From contig JABCYZ010000001.1 in assembly GCA_013289955.1 (NCBI GenBank), positions 310,001 through 374,000 of the forward strand: 64,000 nt of DNA, in the 5' to 3' direction. Shown in pieces: positions 28,354 to 37,922 of the stretch. The stretch's first letter is position 1. Each line of letters begins with the position of its first letter. The notes beneath the pieces were generated by a model, which did not search any database, was not told the DNA's origin, and saw nothing but the letters and a program-made list of their open reading frames with translations. The position numbers were made by a program, and so were the translations under genes. This stretch comes from Acidobacteriota bacterium. Its GTDB lineage: Bacteria > Acidobacteriota > Terriglobia > Acidiferrales > UBA7541.

Positions 28354-28676
28354 AGCGGGATGCCTCCTTTGGGCATTTGGAGAGAGATACGAAGGTCGGT
28401 TCCGAAAAGTTTCCTGATTCTCCGCTTTGACTCCCTGGCACCTCGGGATTCGCCAGCGGGCTCTCCAGTGCCCTACGCAACTCAAACCCAAGCCGGAACC
28501 TCGCCCAAGCTGTTCCTGCGGTCCTTCGCCCGGTCCCGGCTGGCACTCCCCACCGTCGCGTCTCCTCATTCCCCATGCCCTGTGGTACATTGGCGGCACG
28601 GAAGTCCAAATCGCGCAATTCCCTAGGTTCGAGCCCAGTCCTCTGACGCCTGCGCGGTTTTCTTAGGCGGTGGGGT
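28354..28676. other. Divergent intergenic region
   Basis: Lies between the secreted-repeat gene (minus) and the TPR gene (plus). I see no ORF with a ribosome binding site, no convincing -10/-35 pair and no hairpin with a T-run. It presumably holds two divergent promoters. Confidence 0.3.
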
Positions 28677-30296
28677 GTGAAAGACTTTGCCCTGTGGCTG
28701 AGCCGGGTTGGCGCCCTGCTTTGCACGTGTGCCTTCGCCATCCTCTCGATTTCCATGGCCCAGCAGCCGTCATGGGACGTAATCATGTCCGCCGCCGGCA
28801 AAGCCTATCAGGACCGGAACTTTTCGGAGGCAGAGAAGCTCTACGCCAGCGCCCTGCAGCAAGCGGAATCCTTTGGGGCCGCGGATCCTCGACTAGCGGC
28901 TAATCTAAACAACTTGGCTGAGCTTTACAGGCAACGCGACCGATTCCGTGAAGCCGAGCCGCTCTACAAGAGGTCGATCGAAGTCTGGGAGAAAGCCCGT
29001 GGGGGGCAGGATCCCTCTCTGGCTCCTGTTCTGAGCAATCTAGGTGAACTGTATCTTGAAACGGGACGCTATCCTCGGGCGGAGCCCCTCTTCAAGCGCG
29101 CCCTTGCGATTCGCGAGGCCGCTTACTCCGCGGAGGATCCGCGTATCGCGGCCAGTGTGAGCCTTCTCGGCGAGCTCTATCGCCTCCAAGGCAGATTCGC
29201 GGAAGCCGAGACCTTGCTCAAGCGTTCGCTGGATGCCGAGGAGAAAGGGTCGGGTCCCGCGAGTGCGGCTTTGGCAACGCCGCTCAGCAATCTCGCCGAA
29301 CTCTATCGCGCCATGAACCGCTATCGCGAAGCGGAAGAGCTGTACTCTCGGGCCATTTCCATTCAGGAAAAGGCGCTTGGGCCAGAACATCCCGACGTGG
29401 CCGTTACTCTGAATGACTTGGCAGAACTTTACCGCAACGAAGGCAAGCTCGCCGAAGCCGAACCCCTCTACAGGCGCTCGCTGGCCATTCGCGAGAAGGC
29501 CTTTCCTCCTGGTGACACCCGCGTAACGACCGCAATCAACAATCTTGGCCTGTTGCGCGAGGCTCAGGGCAACAACACCGACGCTGAACTCCATTTCCGC
29601 CGGGTGCTTGACCTTCGCGAAAAAGCACTCGGGGCCATGCATCCGGATCTTGCGGTACCGCTGATCAATCTGGCGGAGCTGTACAAGAATCAAGGGAAAT
29701 ACTCCGGAGCCGAACGTCTCTACAAGCGCACCCTGGATATTCGAGAGGCAGCGTACGGTCCGGAGCATCCTGACGTGGCGGCAAGCCTTGTAAACCTGGC
29801 ACAACTGAAACAGGCGCGGAAAAAATACGGCGAGGCAATCGATCTGCAGCAACGCGCGCTGGCGATTCGCGAGAAAGCGTTTGGTCCAGAACATCCTGTT
29901 GTAGCTTCGAGTTTGAACAACCTGGGCGAGCTGAATTTTGCGCGCAAGAACTATATGGAGGCCGCCGCGCTGTATCAGCGTGCGCTGGCCATTCGTGAAA
30001 AAGCGCTGGGGCCCGAGCATCGCGCCGTCGCGCAATCGCTGCACGATCTCGGAGATTTATACCGGATCGAGGGAAGATATTCCGAAGCTGAACCGTTGTA
30101 CGTTCGCGCACTGGCGATTCGGGAAAAAATTCTCGGAAAAGACCATCCGGACGTGGCCGCTTTGCTGGAAAGCTATGCGGCGTTACTTCGTCAGACCGGT
30201 CGGCCAACCAAGGCCGAAGATCTCGAATTGCGTGCGAAGCAAATCCGCGCGGAGTCTCCAAAGACACCAACGAGGACCGGATCACCGTATACATGA
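28677..30296 (+). CDS. Exported tetratricopeptide-repeat protein (kinesin-light-chain-like repeats)
   Basis: A 539-residue protein with a signal peptide (VGALLCTCAFAILSISMA) followed by about eleven 42-residue TPR units of the TPR_10/TPR_12 kind. Each carries a variant of LNNLAELYRxxGxxxEAExLYxRALxIREKALGPEHPDVA. The repeats run almost to the end, leaving a short basic tail. Such proteins are protein-protein scaffolds, often periplasmic in Acidobacteriota. GTG 28677 start with a G-rich ribosome binding site (GGCGGTGGGG). Single gene convergent with glgB. Confidence 0.88.
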   Translation: MKDFALWLSRVGALLCTCAFAILSISMAQQPSWDVIMSAAGKAYQDRNFSEAEKLYASALQQAESFGAADPRLAANLNNLAELYRQRDRFREAEPLYKRSIEVWEKARGGQDPSLAPVLSNLGELYLETGRYPRAEPLFKRALAIREAAYSAEDPRIAASVSLLGELYRLQGRFAEAETLLKRSLDAEEKGSGPASAALATPLSNLAELYRAMNRYREAEELYSRAISIQEKALGPEHPDVAVTLNDLAELYRNEGKLAEAEPLYRRSLAIREKAFPPGDTRVTTAINNLGLLREAQGNNTDAELHFRRVLDLREKALGAMHPDLAVPLINLAELYKNQGKYSGAERLYKRTLDIREAAYGPEHPDVAASLVNLAQLKQARKKYGEAIDLQQRALAIREKAFGPEHPVVASSLNNLGELNFARKNYMEAAALYQRALAIREKALGPEHRAVAQSLHDLGDLYRIEGRYSEAEPLYVRALAIREKILGKDHPDVAALLESYAALLRQTGRPTKAEDLELRAKQIRAESPKTPTRTGSPYT

Positions 30297-30303
30297 TGTA
30301 TCC

Positions 30304-32577
30304 CTAGCTCGCCTGCCATTTGAGGAAAACTGCTGCAAGGGGCGGAAGGGTGAGACAAAGAGAGTGGGCGCGGCCTTGCGACGGCTGGTTTGAGGCGTTT
30401 TGACCCCCTAAATTGCCGACGTTCGAGCCGCCGTAGCCTGCTGCGTCCGTGTTGAGGATTTCGGAGTAAAAGCCCGGTTGGGGGACGCCGATGCGGTAGC
30501 CTTCGCGGACGACCGGGGTAGCATTGAGAATAACGATCAGCAGGTCCTCGGGCTTCTTGCCGTGGCGGGCGAAGGCGAAGACGCTGTTATCGGCGTCATT
30601 GGCGTCAATCCACTCGAATCCCTGCCAATTGAAATCGACTTCATGCAAAGCAGGCTGCGCGGCGAGCAGCTTGTTGAGATCGCGGACGAGATTTTGCACG
30701 CCGCGGTGCGAATCGTATTGGAGCAAGTGCCAATCGAGGCTGTGCGCCTCGCTCCATTCACTGCGCTGCGCGATCTCTTGGCCCATGAAGAGGAGTTTCT
30801 TGCCGGGATGGGCGCACTGATAGGCAAGCAGGAGGCGGAGGTTTGCAAACTGTTGCCACAGATCGCCGGGCATTTTGTGGAGGAGAGAGTTTTTTCCATG
30901 GACGACTTCGTCATGGGAGAAGGGAAGCATGAAATTCTCGGAAAAGGCATAGAGCATCGAGAAGGTCAGTTTGTTGTGTTCGTATTTGCGGTGAACAGGA
31001 TTCGCGGAAAAATATTTCAGCGTGTCGTTCATCCAGCCCATGTTCCATTTGAGACTGAACCCGAGTCCGCCGAGATAGGTGGGGCGCGTTACGCTCGGCC
31101 AGGACGTGGATTCTTCGGCAATGGTCAGAATGCCCGGGAAGCGGCCGTAAGCGACTTCGTTCATGCGCTTCAGGAACGCGATAGCGTGAAGATTTTCGCG
31201 GCCGCCGAATTCGTTGGGGATCCACTCGCCCGCTTTGCGGGAATAGTCGAGATAGAGCATGGAGGCGACCGCGTCCACGCGCAGGCCATCGATGTGATAT
31301 TTGTCCAGCCAGAACAAAGCGTTGGAGATGAGGTAGTTCTGGACTTCATTGCGGCCGTAGTTGTAGACGAGCGTGCCCCAGTCGGGGTGTGTGCCCTGGC
31401 GCGGGTCGGAGTGTTCGTAAAGATGCGTGCCATCGAACTCCGCCAAGCCGAACGTGTCGCGTGGGAAATGAGCGGGAGTCCAGTCGAGAAAAACGCCAAT
31501 GCCAGCGTGGTGGCAGCGGTCGATAAACTCCATGAATTCAGCGGGGGAGCCGTAGCGGCTGGTGGCGGCGAAGTAGCCGATGGTCTGATAGCCCCAAGAG
31601 CCATCAAAGGGGTGCTCCATAATGGGAAGCAGTTCGATGTGCGTGTAGCCCAGATCTTTCACATACGGAATGAGCTGATCGCCCAGTTCGCGATAGGTGA
31701 GCCATCGATTGCCTTCCTCGGGGACGCGGCGCCAGGAGCCGAGATGGACCTCGTAAACGGAGATGGGCGATTCAAGCCAGTTTCTTTGCGAGCGCCGGCT
31801 GATCCAGTTGGCGTCGGTCCAGACATAAGTGTCGAGTTTCGCGACGACCGAGCCGGTATTCGGGCGGAGTTCCGCGCGGAAGGCGTAGGGATCGGCCTTG
31901 AGAGGGAGCATGTTGCCCGTGGGGCCGATGATTTCGTATTTGTAGATGGCGCCTTCGGCGAGTTCCGGGACGAAGAGTTCCCAGATGCCGGAGGAGCCGC
32001 GGGCGCGCATGGGATCGACACGGCCGTCCCAGCGGTTGAAGTCGCCAACGAGGCTGACGCGGCGCGCGCTCGGTGCCCACACCGCAAAATGGACGCCCGG
32101 GACGCCTTCGAGCTTCTTGAGATGGGCGCCGAGCTTTTCGTAGGTGTCGTAATGGCGCCCTTCGCCCATGAGATGAAGATCGAACTCGCTAAGAAGAAAG
32201 GGGAAAGCATAGGTGTCGAAGGTCTCGACGGTCTCGCCGTGGCCGGTGCGGTAGCGAATGCGATAGGAGGACGGAGCCGGCCGTCCTTGCTGCGAATCAG
32301 GGAACGCAGCTTCAAAAAAGCCTTCGGGGCGCAGGCGGCGCGCAGCGATGGGCTCGGAGGCTCCTTCAAGGAGGACACTGGCGTCGGCGGCGCCGGGGCG
32401 GAAAAAGCGAACGAGCCAGCCGTGGCTGGTTGGATGAGGACCAAGGAGAGCGAAAGGATCGGCATGGCGGCCTGAGAGCAGGGCATCGATCTGGGCCTCA
32501 AGCTGCGGGTCTTTTGCTGGCACTTGTCTGAAGTCGCCGGCGAGCGAAGAGGGCGCTGGCTGTTTTTTGTCAGGCAT
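30304..32577 (-). CDS. glgB: 1,4-alpha-glucan branching enzyme
   Basis: A 757-residue GlgB that makes alpha-1,6 branches in glycogen. Two N-terminal CBM48-like domains (HADPFALLGPHP; GVPGVHFAVWAPSARRVSLVGDFN) precede the GH13 barrel. The catalytic motifs are the nucleophile in DGLRVDAVASMLY, the acid in LTIAEES, and SHDEVVHGK. The C-terminal beta domain ends near LPPLAAVFLKWQA. ATG 32577 is chosen because GAGGAG lies nine bases upstream; GTG 32607 in frame has no such site. No glgA, glgC or glgP is adjacent. Confidence 0.96.
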   Translation of the reverse strand: MPDKKQPAPSSLAGDFRQVPAKDPQLEAQIDALLSGRHADPFALLGPHPTSHGWLVRFFRPGAADASVLLEGASEPIAARRLRPEGFFEAAFPDSQQGRPAPSSYRIRYRTGHGETVETFDTYAFPFLLSEFDLHLMGEGRHYDTYEKLGAHLKKLEGVPGVHFAVWAPSARRVSLVGDFNRWDGRVDPMRARGSSGIWELFVPELAEGAIYKYEIIGPTGNMLPLKADPYAFRAELRPNTGSVVAKLDTYVWTDANWISRRSQRNWLESPISVYEVHLGSWRRVPEEGNRWLTYRELGDQLIPYVKDLGYTHIELLPIMEHPFDGSWGYQTIGYFAATSRYGSPAEFMEFIDRCHHAGIGVFLDWTPAHFPRDTFGLAEFDGTHLYEHSDPRQGTHPDWGTLVYNYGRNEVQNYLISNALFWLDKYHIDGLRVDAVASMLYLDYSRKAGEWIPNEFGGRENLHAIAFLKRMNEVAYGRFPGILTIAEESTSWPSVTRPTYLGGLGFSLKWNMGWMNDTLKYFSANPVHRKYEHNKLTFSMLYAFSENFMLPFSHDEVVHGKNSLLHKMPGDLWQQFANLRLLLAYQCAHPGKKLLFMGQEIAQRSEWSEAHSLDWHLLQYDSHRGVQNLVRDLNKLLAAQPALHEVDFNWQGFEWIDANDADNSVFAFARHGKKPEDLLIVILNATPVVREGYRIGVPQPGFYSEILNTDAAGYGGSNVGNLGGQNASNQPSQGRAHSLCLTLPPLAAVFLKWQAS

Positions 32578-32920
32578 GGGGCTTGGCTCCTCAGCAGTCG
32601 GGTGCACCCGATGGGAGAGGAGGGGTACAGTCTACCGTTTTCGGCGTGGGTAAGGACAGGAAACATAGTTGGCTTTGCACGACACGAAAATTAAGAAGGC
32701 TCACGCGTAAAGGTGATGTCCGAGACGCACGGCGCCGCCATGCGTATAAGGAACTGTCCCCGACAGATAGGCTGCCCACCGGCAAAGCCGGATTCGATTT
32801 GGAGCGGCTCTACTACAGCTATCAGTACTTGCAACCTGGTGTTCACGAATTCTTAACCTCGCGGAAAACCTCCAGTCGACCTGACGTGGGAATATGCGTG
32901 CGCCTTGGAGGGCTATACTT
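32578..32920. other. Divergent intergenic region with possible structured leader
   Basis: No ORF with support. The 200 bases before the GTG at 32921 contain several short inverted repeats, including ACCGG-CAAA-CCGG-like near 32777-32790 and a GACGCACGGCG segment near 32726. It could be a structured 5' leader, but I cannot match it to a known riboswitch. An AGG-rich segment lies just before glgB. Confidence 0.3.
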
Positions 32921-34606
32921 GTGAAAAAACGGCGTACTTTGGCGGTTTTGGCAGTCGCAACGGCATTGGGACTCGCGGCGAGTGTGTTTGTCAGCAAGAC
33001 AGCTGCAAATGACGATGATCGCCATTTGAAACAGTTTAAATTTCAGCCGGACACTTTGGTGCTTAGCCGGAGCGTCTATACCGGAACTCCCGGGACGATT
33101 GCAGTGGGGGAGACTCTGCCGCCGGGATGCGTGGCGGGGACGATCACTTTGCCGCTGCTCGCTGGAGGGACTACTACCGTCAAGATTAAGGCCGGGAGTT
33201 CTTCCGGGTGCAACACCGCGGTGGCGGATGGTACGTATCCGACGGTATTTAATAATGATGGAGCGGATGGGAGCTTTGGGATCACTTCGCCGATCTTCCT
33301 GGACAATATAACTACCGACGGATGGCTGTTGGACACTTTGCCGATTCCGAGCGACCAGATTGTGACGAGCTTTAGCTCGAAGTCAGAACTGGCGTTGAAT
33401 TTGGCGACGGATGGAAAGTCGATCACATTTGGTGGGTACCGGGGTGGGCCGGGATTCGTGACAGGGCCGAACCAGCTGGATGTGTCGAACTCGAATACGC
33501 CGGGTGTGGTGGATCCGACGAATCCAGTTTCATCGCAATACTATCGGTCCGTCGGAGAAGTGGAGGCGGATGGGCACCTCACGATTACGGAAGGGAATGG
33601 CTACAGCGGGAACAATGGGCGGGCAGCGATCAAGGCGCATTCGCTGTATTACATGACCGGGAATGACAACAACGGAGGACTCTCGGCCAGCCAGCTGACG
33701 GGGACGCAAGTAGGAGTCAACCTTGTCACCTCTACCGGAGTGGAATTGCTTGTGCCCGGTCAGGCGCCTCCTGTGCCGCCAAACATTACCAAAATTGGGG
33801 AGTTCGCGGTTACCCAGGTGGGGTACACGACGGCGGACAAACCGGGAAAAGACAATAACTTTCGCGGTCTGACGATTTTTCATAACACTTTGTATGTGAC
33901 GAAGGGGAGCGGCGGCAACGGGATCAACACCGTGTATCAGGTCGGAACCGCTGGAGTCTTGCCGACAGGGTCGACGGGGGCCCTGATGGCAGAACCGATC
34001 ACGATTTTGCCGGGCTTTCCTACGACTCTTGCAAGCGGGACGGCTCTCGATGGAACTACCGGGAACCCGGTAGCGTTCCCGTTTGGCCTGTGGTTCGCGG
34101 ACGAGAAGACGCTTTACGTTTGCGACGAGGGTGATGGGACGCTGGTGACCCCGGCTGTGAATGGCAATGTGGCGGATGCGGCGACGCTGGCGACTGCGGG
34201 CGTGCAGAAATGGAGTCTGGTCAGCGGGACATGGAAGCTGGACTACGTGCTGCAAGACGGGTTGAACATTGGCGTGCCGTACAGCGTTCTGAACTATCCG
34301 GCGGCGCTGAATCCGGCGACGGATGGCTGCAGAAACATCACCGGCAAGCACAACCATGACGGCACGGTTACCATTTATGCGGTGACGTCGACGGTGAGCG
34401 CAAGCGGCGACCAGGGGGCGGACCCCAACAAATTGGTGAAAGTGACTGATTTGCTCAGGGCCACGACTCTGCCGCTGGGCGACGGAGATCAGGATCGGGA
34501 TGACCGCTTGGGTCACTTCGTGACGATCCGGGCGGCGCAGTCAGGTGAAGTGCTGCGGGGAGTGGCCTTTGCGCCGAAGGATCGTGGTGACGATGAGGAT
34601 AGGTGA
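32921..34606 (+). CDS. Large secreted protein, probable beta-propeller or surface protein
   Basis: A 561-residue exported protein with a signal peptide (TLAVLAVATALGLAASVFVS). It is rich in Gly, Thr, Asn and Asp, with repeated short strands suggestive of a beta-propeller (GLTIFHNTLYVTKGSGGNGINTVY; LWFADEKTLYVCDEGDGTL). The C-terminus is highly charged (DGDQDRDDR, RGDDEDR). No catalytic motif recognised. GTG 32921 is fixed by GGAGGG eight bases upstream; ATG 32894 in frame has no ribosome binding site. A strong terminator follows at 34647-34681, so it is a single-gene unit. Confidence 0.75.
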   Translation: MKKRRTLAVLAVATALGLAASVFVSKTAANDDDRHLKQFKFQPDTLVLSRSVYTGTPGTIAVGETLPPGCVAGTITLPLLAGGTTTVKIKAGSSSGCNTAVADGTYPTVFNNDGADGSFGITSPIFLDNITTDGWLLDTLPIPSDQIVTSFSSKSELALNLATDGKSITFGGYRGGPGFVTGPNQLDVSNSNTPGVVDPTNPVSSQYYRSVGEVEADGHLTITEGNGYSGNNGRAAIKAHSLYYMTGNDNNGGLSASQLTGTQVGVNLVTSTGVELLVPGQAPPVPPNITKIGEFAVTQVGYTTADKPGKDNNFRGLTIFHNTLYVTKGSGGNGINTVYQVGTAGVLPTGSTGALMAEPITILPGFPTTLASGTALDGTTGNPVAFPFGLWFADEKTLYVCDEGDGTLVTPAVNGNVADAATLATAGVQKWSLVSGTWKLDYVLQDGLNIGVPYSVLNYPAALNPATDGCRNITGKHNHDGTVTIYAVTSTVSASGDQGADPNKLVKVTDLLRATTLPLGDGDQDRDDRLGHFVTIRAAQSGEVLRGVAFAPKDRGDDEDR

Positions 34607-34646
34607 TAGCTGCTGAGACGGGCGGATTAACGTACTGCCTCTGGCT

Positions 34647-34681
34647 CCCCGGGCTAAAAAACAGCCCGGGGGGTTTTTTTT
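34647..34681 (+). terminator. Strong intrinsic terminator
   Basis: A perfect 9-bp G+C stem (CCCCGGGCT 34647-34655 with AGCCCGGGG 34663-34671) with a 7-base A-rich loop, then GG and eight T. It ends the secreted-protein gene. Confidence 0.9.
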
Positions 34682-34868
34682 GGGGGGAACCTCAAGAGCT
34701 GATTCTTGGGGGCCAAGAAACAGAAGTCTGGTCGCTGTGCGCGGGAAGCTGGGGCAGAGCAGTGCCTGCCCCTACGGAAGATTTGGCGCGCGGCGAGAGT
34801 TTGAGAAGACTTTGAATTGCCGGGAGAGGTAAGATGCGTGGCACGATTCAGAAGCGTTGAGAGGAATC

Positions 34869-36569
34869 ATGCGAAATCCTGGTTGGTGGCGCGGATTTGG
34901 AGTTTTCGTTTTGGCGGGGGGTTTGGTGCTGACGAGTGAGAGTGCGGATGGACAGGACCGCTCGCAGACACGGTCGATGGTGATTTCCAAGGGCGGGATT
35001 GTGGCTTCGGAGTCGCCGCTGGCTTCAGAGGCGGGCGTGCGGATCCTGGAGCACGGCGGGAACGCAGTGGACGCGGCGATTGCTACGAATGCAATGATGG
35101 GCGTGGTTGAGCCGATGATGAACGGCATCGGCGGAGATCTGTTCGTGATTGTGTATGACGCAAAGGCCAACAAGCTTTACGGGTTGAATGCCAGCGGGTG
35201 GGCGCCGAAGAATTTGACGATTGCGTTTTTGGAAAAGCAGGGATTGAAGAGCATGCCGCAGACGGGCGTGAACTCGATCACCGTGCCGGGCGTGGTGGAC
35301 GGTTGGCAGAAACTGGCGGACAAATTTGGGCGGAAAAAGTTGAAGGAAGATTTGGCTGCGGCAACTCGAGTGGCGCAGGACGGCTTTCCGGTGCCCGAGT
35401 GGGACGCGGCGTATTGGGCGGCCGAAGTGGATCTTTTGCATACGGACGATGCGGCGACGAGTCTTTATCTGCCTGGGGATCATGCGCCGAAGGTGGGGGA
35501 TATTTTCAAGAACCCGGATTTGGCGGCGTCCTTGCAGCAAATCGCCGATCACGGGAGGGATGCGTTTTACAAAGGAGAGATTTCGAAGAAGATTTTGGAC
35601 GCGATGAAGCGGCACAACGGCACGATGACAGAGAAGGATCTGGCGGAGTACTCGAGCGAATGGGTCGAGCCGATTTCGACGACGTACCGCGACTGGACAG
35701 TTTACGAGATGCCGCCGAACGGGCAGGGCATGGCGGCGCTCGAAATGCTGAACATAATGGAAAAATTTCCGCTGGGAGAGAAGGATTCGGGGTTTGGCTC
35801 GACGAAGGCCCTGCATACGGAGATCGAGGCTAAGAAACTGGCGTACGCGGACATGGGGAAATATTTGGCAGATCCGCGGGGGCAGAAAATTCCGGTGGCC
35901 ACGCTGATCTCGAAGGAGTGGGCGGCAGAGAGAGCGAAGCTGATCGATCCGGATAGAGCGGCATGCGATATCGCAGCGGGAGAAATTGCGGGCGGAAGCG
36001 ATACCACCTATCTGACGGTGGTGGACCGCGACGGAAACATGGTGTCGCTGATTCAAAGCAATTACTCGGCGTTTGGATCGGGCATTGTGCCGGCGGGGGC
36101 AGGATTTGTGATGCACAATCGCGGCGGGTTGTTCACCCTGGATGCGTCTTCGCCGAATGCGTTGGCCGGGCACAAGCGGCCGCGGCATACGATCATTCCG
36201 GGGTTCGCGCAGAACGGCGACAAGCGCATCGCGTTTGGAATTATGGGCGGTTGGAATCAAGCGCAGGCGCATGCGCAGTTCATAGCCAACATTGCGGATT
36301 TCAAGATGAACATTCAGGCGGCGGTGGAGGCGGCGCGGTTCACGAAATATACGTTTACGGGTTGCGACGTGGAGATGGAAAACCGCTTCGGCGGGAAAGT
36401 GCGGGACGAATTGACAGCCAAGGGGCACCAGATCAAGGTACTGGGGACGTTTTCGAGTCGCGTGGGAGGCGGGCAGGCGGTGCTGCGGGATTTTCTGACG
36501 GGCATAAACTATGGAGCGTCGGACCCGCGGAAGGATGGGCAGGCCGCGGCGGAATTGCCATTTGAGTAA
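34869..36569 (+). CDS. ggt: Gamma-glutamyltransferase, exported
   Basis: A 566-residue Ntn-hydrolase that cleaves gamma-glutamyl compounds such as glutathione, or transfers the glutamyl group. A signal peptide (FGVFVLAGGLVLTSESADG) shows export. Family landmarks are ASESPLASEAGVRILEHGGNAVDAAIA, GIGGDLFVIVYD, the autoproteolysis site with catalytic Thr379 (first Thr of TTYLTVVD), and PRHTIIPGFA. ATG 34869 has AGAGGA upstream; TTG 34857 is an alternative. It is near a VanX-type dipeptidase and a carboxypeptidase fusion, so a role in peptidoglycan or glutathione peptide salvage is plausible. Confidence 0.93.
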   Translation: MRNPGWWRGFGVFVLAGGLVLTSESADGQDRSQTRSMVISKGGIVASESPLASEAGVRILEHGGNAVDAAIATNAMMGVVEPMMNGIGGDLFVIVYDAKANKLYGLNASGWAPKNLTIAFLEKQGLKSMPQTGVNSITVPGVVDGWQKLADKFGRKKLKEDLAAATRVAQDGFPVPEWDAAYWAAEVDLLHTDDAATSLYLPGDHAPKVGDIFKNPDLAASLQQIADHGRDAFYKGEISKKILDAMKRHNGTMTEKDLAEYSSEWVEPISTTYRDWTVYEMPPNGQGMAALEMLNIMEKFPLGEKDSGFGSTKALHTEIEAKKLAYADMGKYLADPRGQKIPVATLISKEWAAERAKLIDPDRAACDIAAGEIAGGSDTTYLTVVDRDGNMVSLIQSNYSAFGSGIVPAGAGFVMHNRGGLFTLDASSPNALAGHKRPRHTIIPGFAQNGDKRIAFGIMGGWNQAQAHAQFIANIADFKMNIQAAVEAARFTKYTFTGCDVEMENRFGGKVRDELTAKGHQIKVLGTFSSRVGGGQAVLRDFLTGINYGASDPRKDGQAAAELPFE

Positions 36570-36806
36570 GGAGCTGACCGAGTTCCTACTCCCCGTGATC
36601 GGTCGGAGATGGCGAGGGAGGGAACTCCTTGGGAGTGCGAAAAAGGGGAACGAATGTTCCCAGGTAAGGCGAAGTACAGGTCCGCGGATTTACTAAGACA
36701 TCTGTTTTGAAGGGTTTACGAGGTACAGGCTTGGCGGATGACTTGCACCTGTACCAAAGGCCAGGGACGGTGCCCCGCAGCTACGCCTCCTGGCTACGGA
36801 GACTCC
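36570..36806. repeat. Intergenic region with two inverted repeats
   Basis: Contains a perfect 6-bp palindrome (GGGAAC 36646-36651, GTTCCC 36656-36661, four-base centre). It also has an 8-bp inverted repeat (GGTACAGG 36722-36729 with CCTGTACC 36748-36755, 18-base spacer) just upstream of the next gene. Either could be an operator or leader hairpin. Confidence 0.4.
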
Positions 36807-37193
36807 ATGGGAGTTGAACGGGTTGCGCAGAGCTTCTTGAGGTACGTGGCCTACTCCATGCTTTGTTTTGTCTTAAATCCTCCTGCTAAGGCTCAGACTG
36901 TAGATGTATCGGGGAGCTACCAGTGCACGCAGGCCGTGGTGCAGGGGAAAGTGATCGCCTGCACGGCGGCGCCGCTGATCCTGAAGAATGATGGGCATTT
37001 CGAGCTCCGGGGCTGGGAGGGGAGCTATCTTGTGGATGGTTCGTGGGTGGAGCTTTCCGACGCGCTGACAAAAGCGCGGGCGAAGATTGAGCCAGGACAC
37101 AAGATCGTGTTGCGGTATTTCGGAAAGCATGGCTGGGCGGAAATGACCTACGAGCGGCGCGTGGCGGAGATGGGGAAGACGTCGCTAGGTTGA
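36807..37193 (+). CDS. Small secreted protein of unknown function
   Basis: A 128-residue protein with a signal peptide ending PPAKAQ. The mature part begins TVDVSGSYQCTQA and has two cysteines (SYQC and VIAC) that could pair, then a beta-rich region (GWEGSYLVDGSWVEL; IVLRYFGKHGWAEMTYERR). It resembles lipocalin- or META-like small exported domains, but no family is certain. ATG 36807 has GGAG five bases upstream. Its 3' end overlaps the convergent DUF72 gene by nine bases. Confidence 0.55.
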   Translation: MGVERVAQSFLRYVAYSMLCFVLNPPAKAQTVDVSGSYQCTQAVVQGKVIACTAAPLILKNDGHFELRGWEGSYLVDGSWVELSDALTKARAKIEPGHKIVLRYFGKHGWAEMTYERRVAEMGKTSLG

Positions 37194-37898
37194 TTTGACG
37201 GCGTGAAGCAATTCTTCGGCTTGTAGCGGGCATTCTGGCGCATCAAAGTGCCTGTAGTAAGCAAAGACTTCAACGTGCTGAGCCAGACTTCGCACTCTGC
37301 GCGAGATGGCTGTGCGATCGTCCGCCGAGTATCCTTCCTTTCGCAAACGTAAATAACAAAAATCGGCAGTTTGCTTGTCGATCGTGACCATGTCATCGCT
37401 TTCGGCGAGGCACAGCGCGACATTTCGCCTGGCCAGGGCGCCGAACACATCCTCGACAAACCACGATGCGTTCCGAAATTCGATCGTGCAACGGGTCTTG
37501 TCGGGCAGTTCCGCTAGAAAGTCCTCCAACAGTTTCAAATCAAACTTCAGATTGGGTGGCAGTTGAAACAGCACAGGGCCAAGTTTGTTTGCTTCTTCGA
37601 GAGGCTTTAGAGAGGCGATGAATTTCGCGGTCGCATCGGTTACGTTTTTGAGACGCTTGATGTGCGTGATGCTCTGGTGCGCCTTCACGGCGAATTTGAA
37701 ATCAGGAGGAGTTGCCGCAATCCAGTTGCCGAGCAATTTTTCGGTGGGAAAGCTGCGAAACGTGTAGTTGACTTCCACGGAGTTCAGCCGGCTTGCGTAG
37801 AAGCCGAGGAATTTGGCCGAGCTCAACTTGGCCGGATAGAAATCCGGCTTCCATTTCGCGTAAGCCCAGCCGGAAACACCGCAAGAGACTTTTCCCAT
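37185..37898 (-). CDS. DUF72 (YecE-like) protein
   Basis: A 237-residue cytoplasmic TIM-barrel protein of the DUF72 family. Signatures are the opening VSCGVSGWAYAKWKPDFYP, VEVNYTFRSFPT, FKFAVKAHQSITH, VLFQLPPNLKF, and TIEFRNASW. The family is widespread and of unknown role. ATG 37898 chosen with AAAGGAG upstream; TTG 37910 overlaps that site. It follows the carboxypeptidase-deacylase fusion gene in the opposite order, 24 bases from its stop. Confidence 0.92.
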   Translation of the reverse strand: MGKVSCGVSGWAYAKWKPDFYPAKLSSAKFLGFYASRLNSVEVNYTFRSFPTEKLLGNWIAATPPDFKFAVKAHQSITHIKRLKNVTDATAKFIASLKPLEEANKLGPVLFQLPPNLKFDLKLLEDFLAELPDKTRCTIEFRNASWFVEDVFGALARRNVALCLAESDDMVTIDKQTADFCYLRLRKEGYSADDRTAISRRVRSLAQHVEVFAYYRHFDAPECPLQAEELLHAVKST

Positions 37899-37922
37899 AA
37901 TTGGCGGCAACTCCTTTGAGTC

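Noticed and set aside
30478..32475. 665-codon open frame on the + strand
   Set aside because: It lies wholly opposite glgB, whose catalytic motifs are complete; long antisense frames are expected in G+C-rich coding DNA and its translation resembles no family.
35025..36428. 467-codon minus-strand frame over the gamma-glutamyltransferase gene
   Set aside because: Arg/His-rich antisense shadow with no ribosome binding site or domain.
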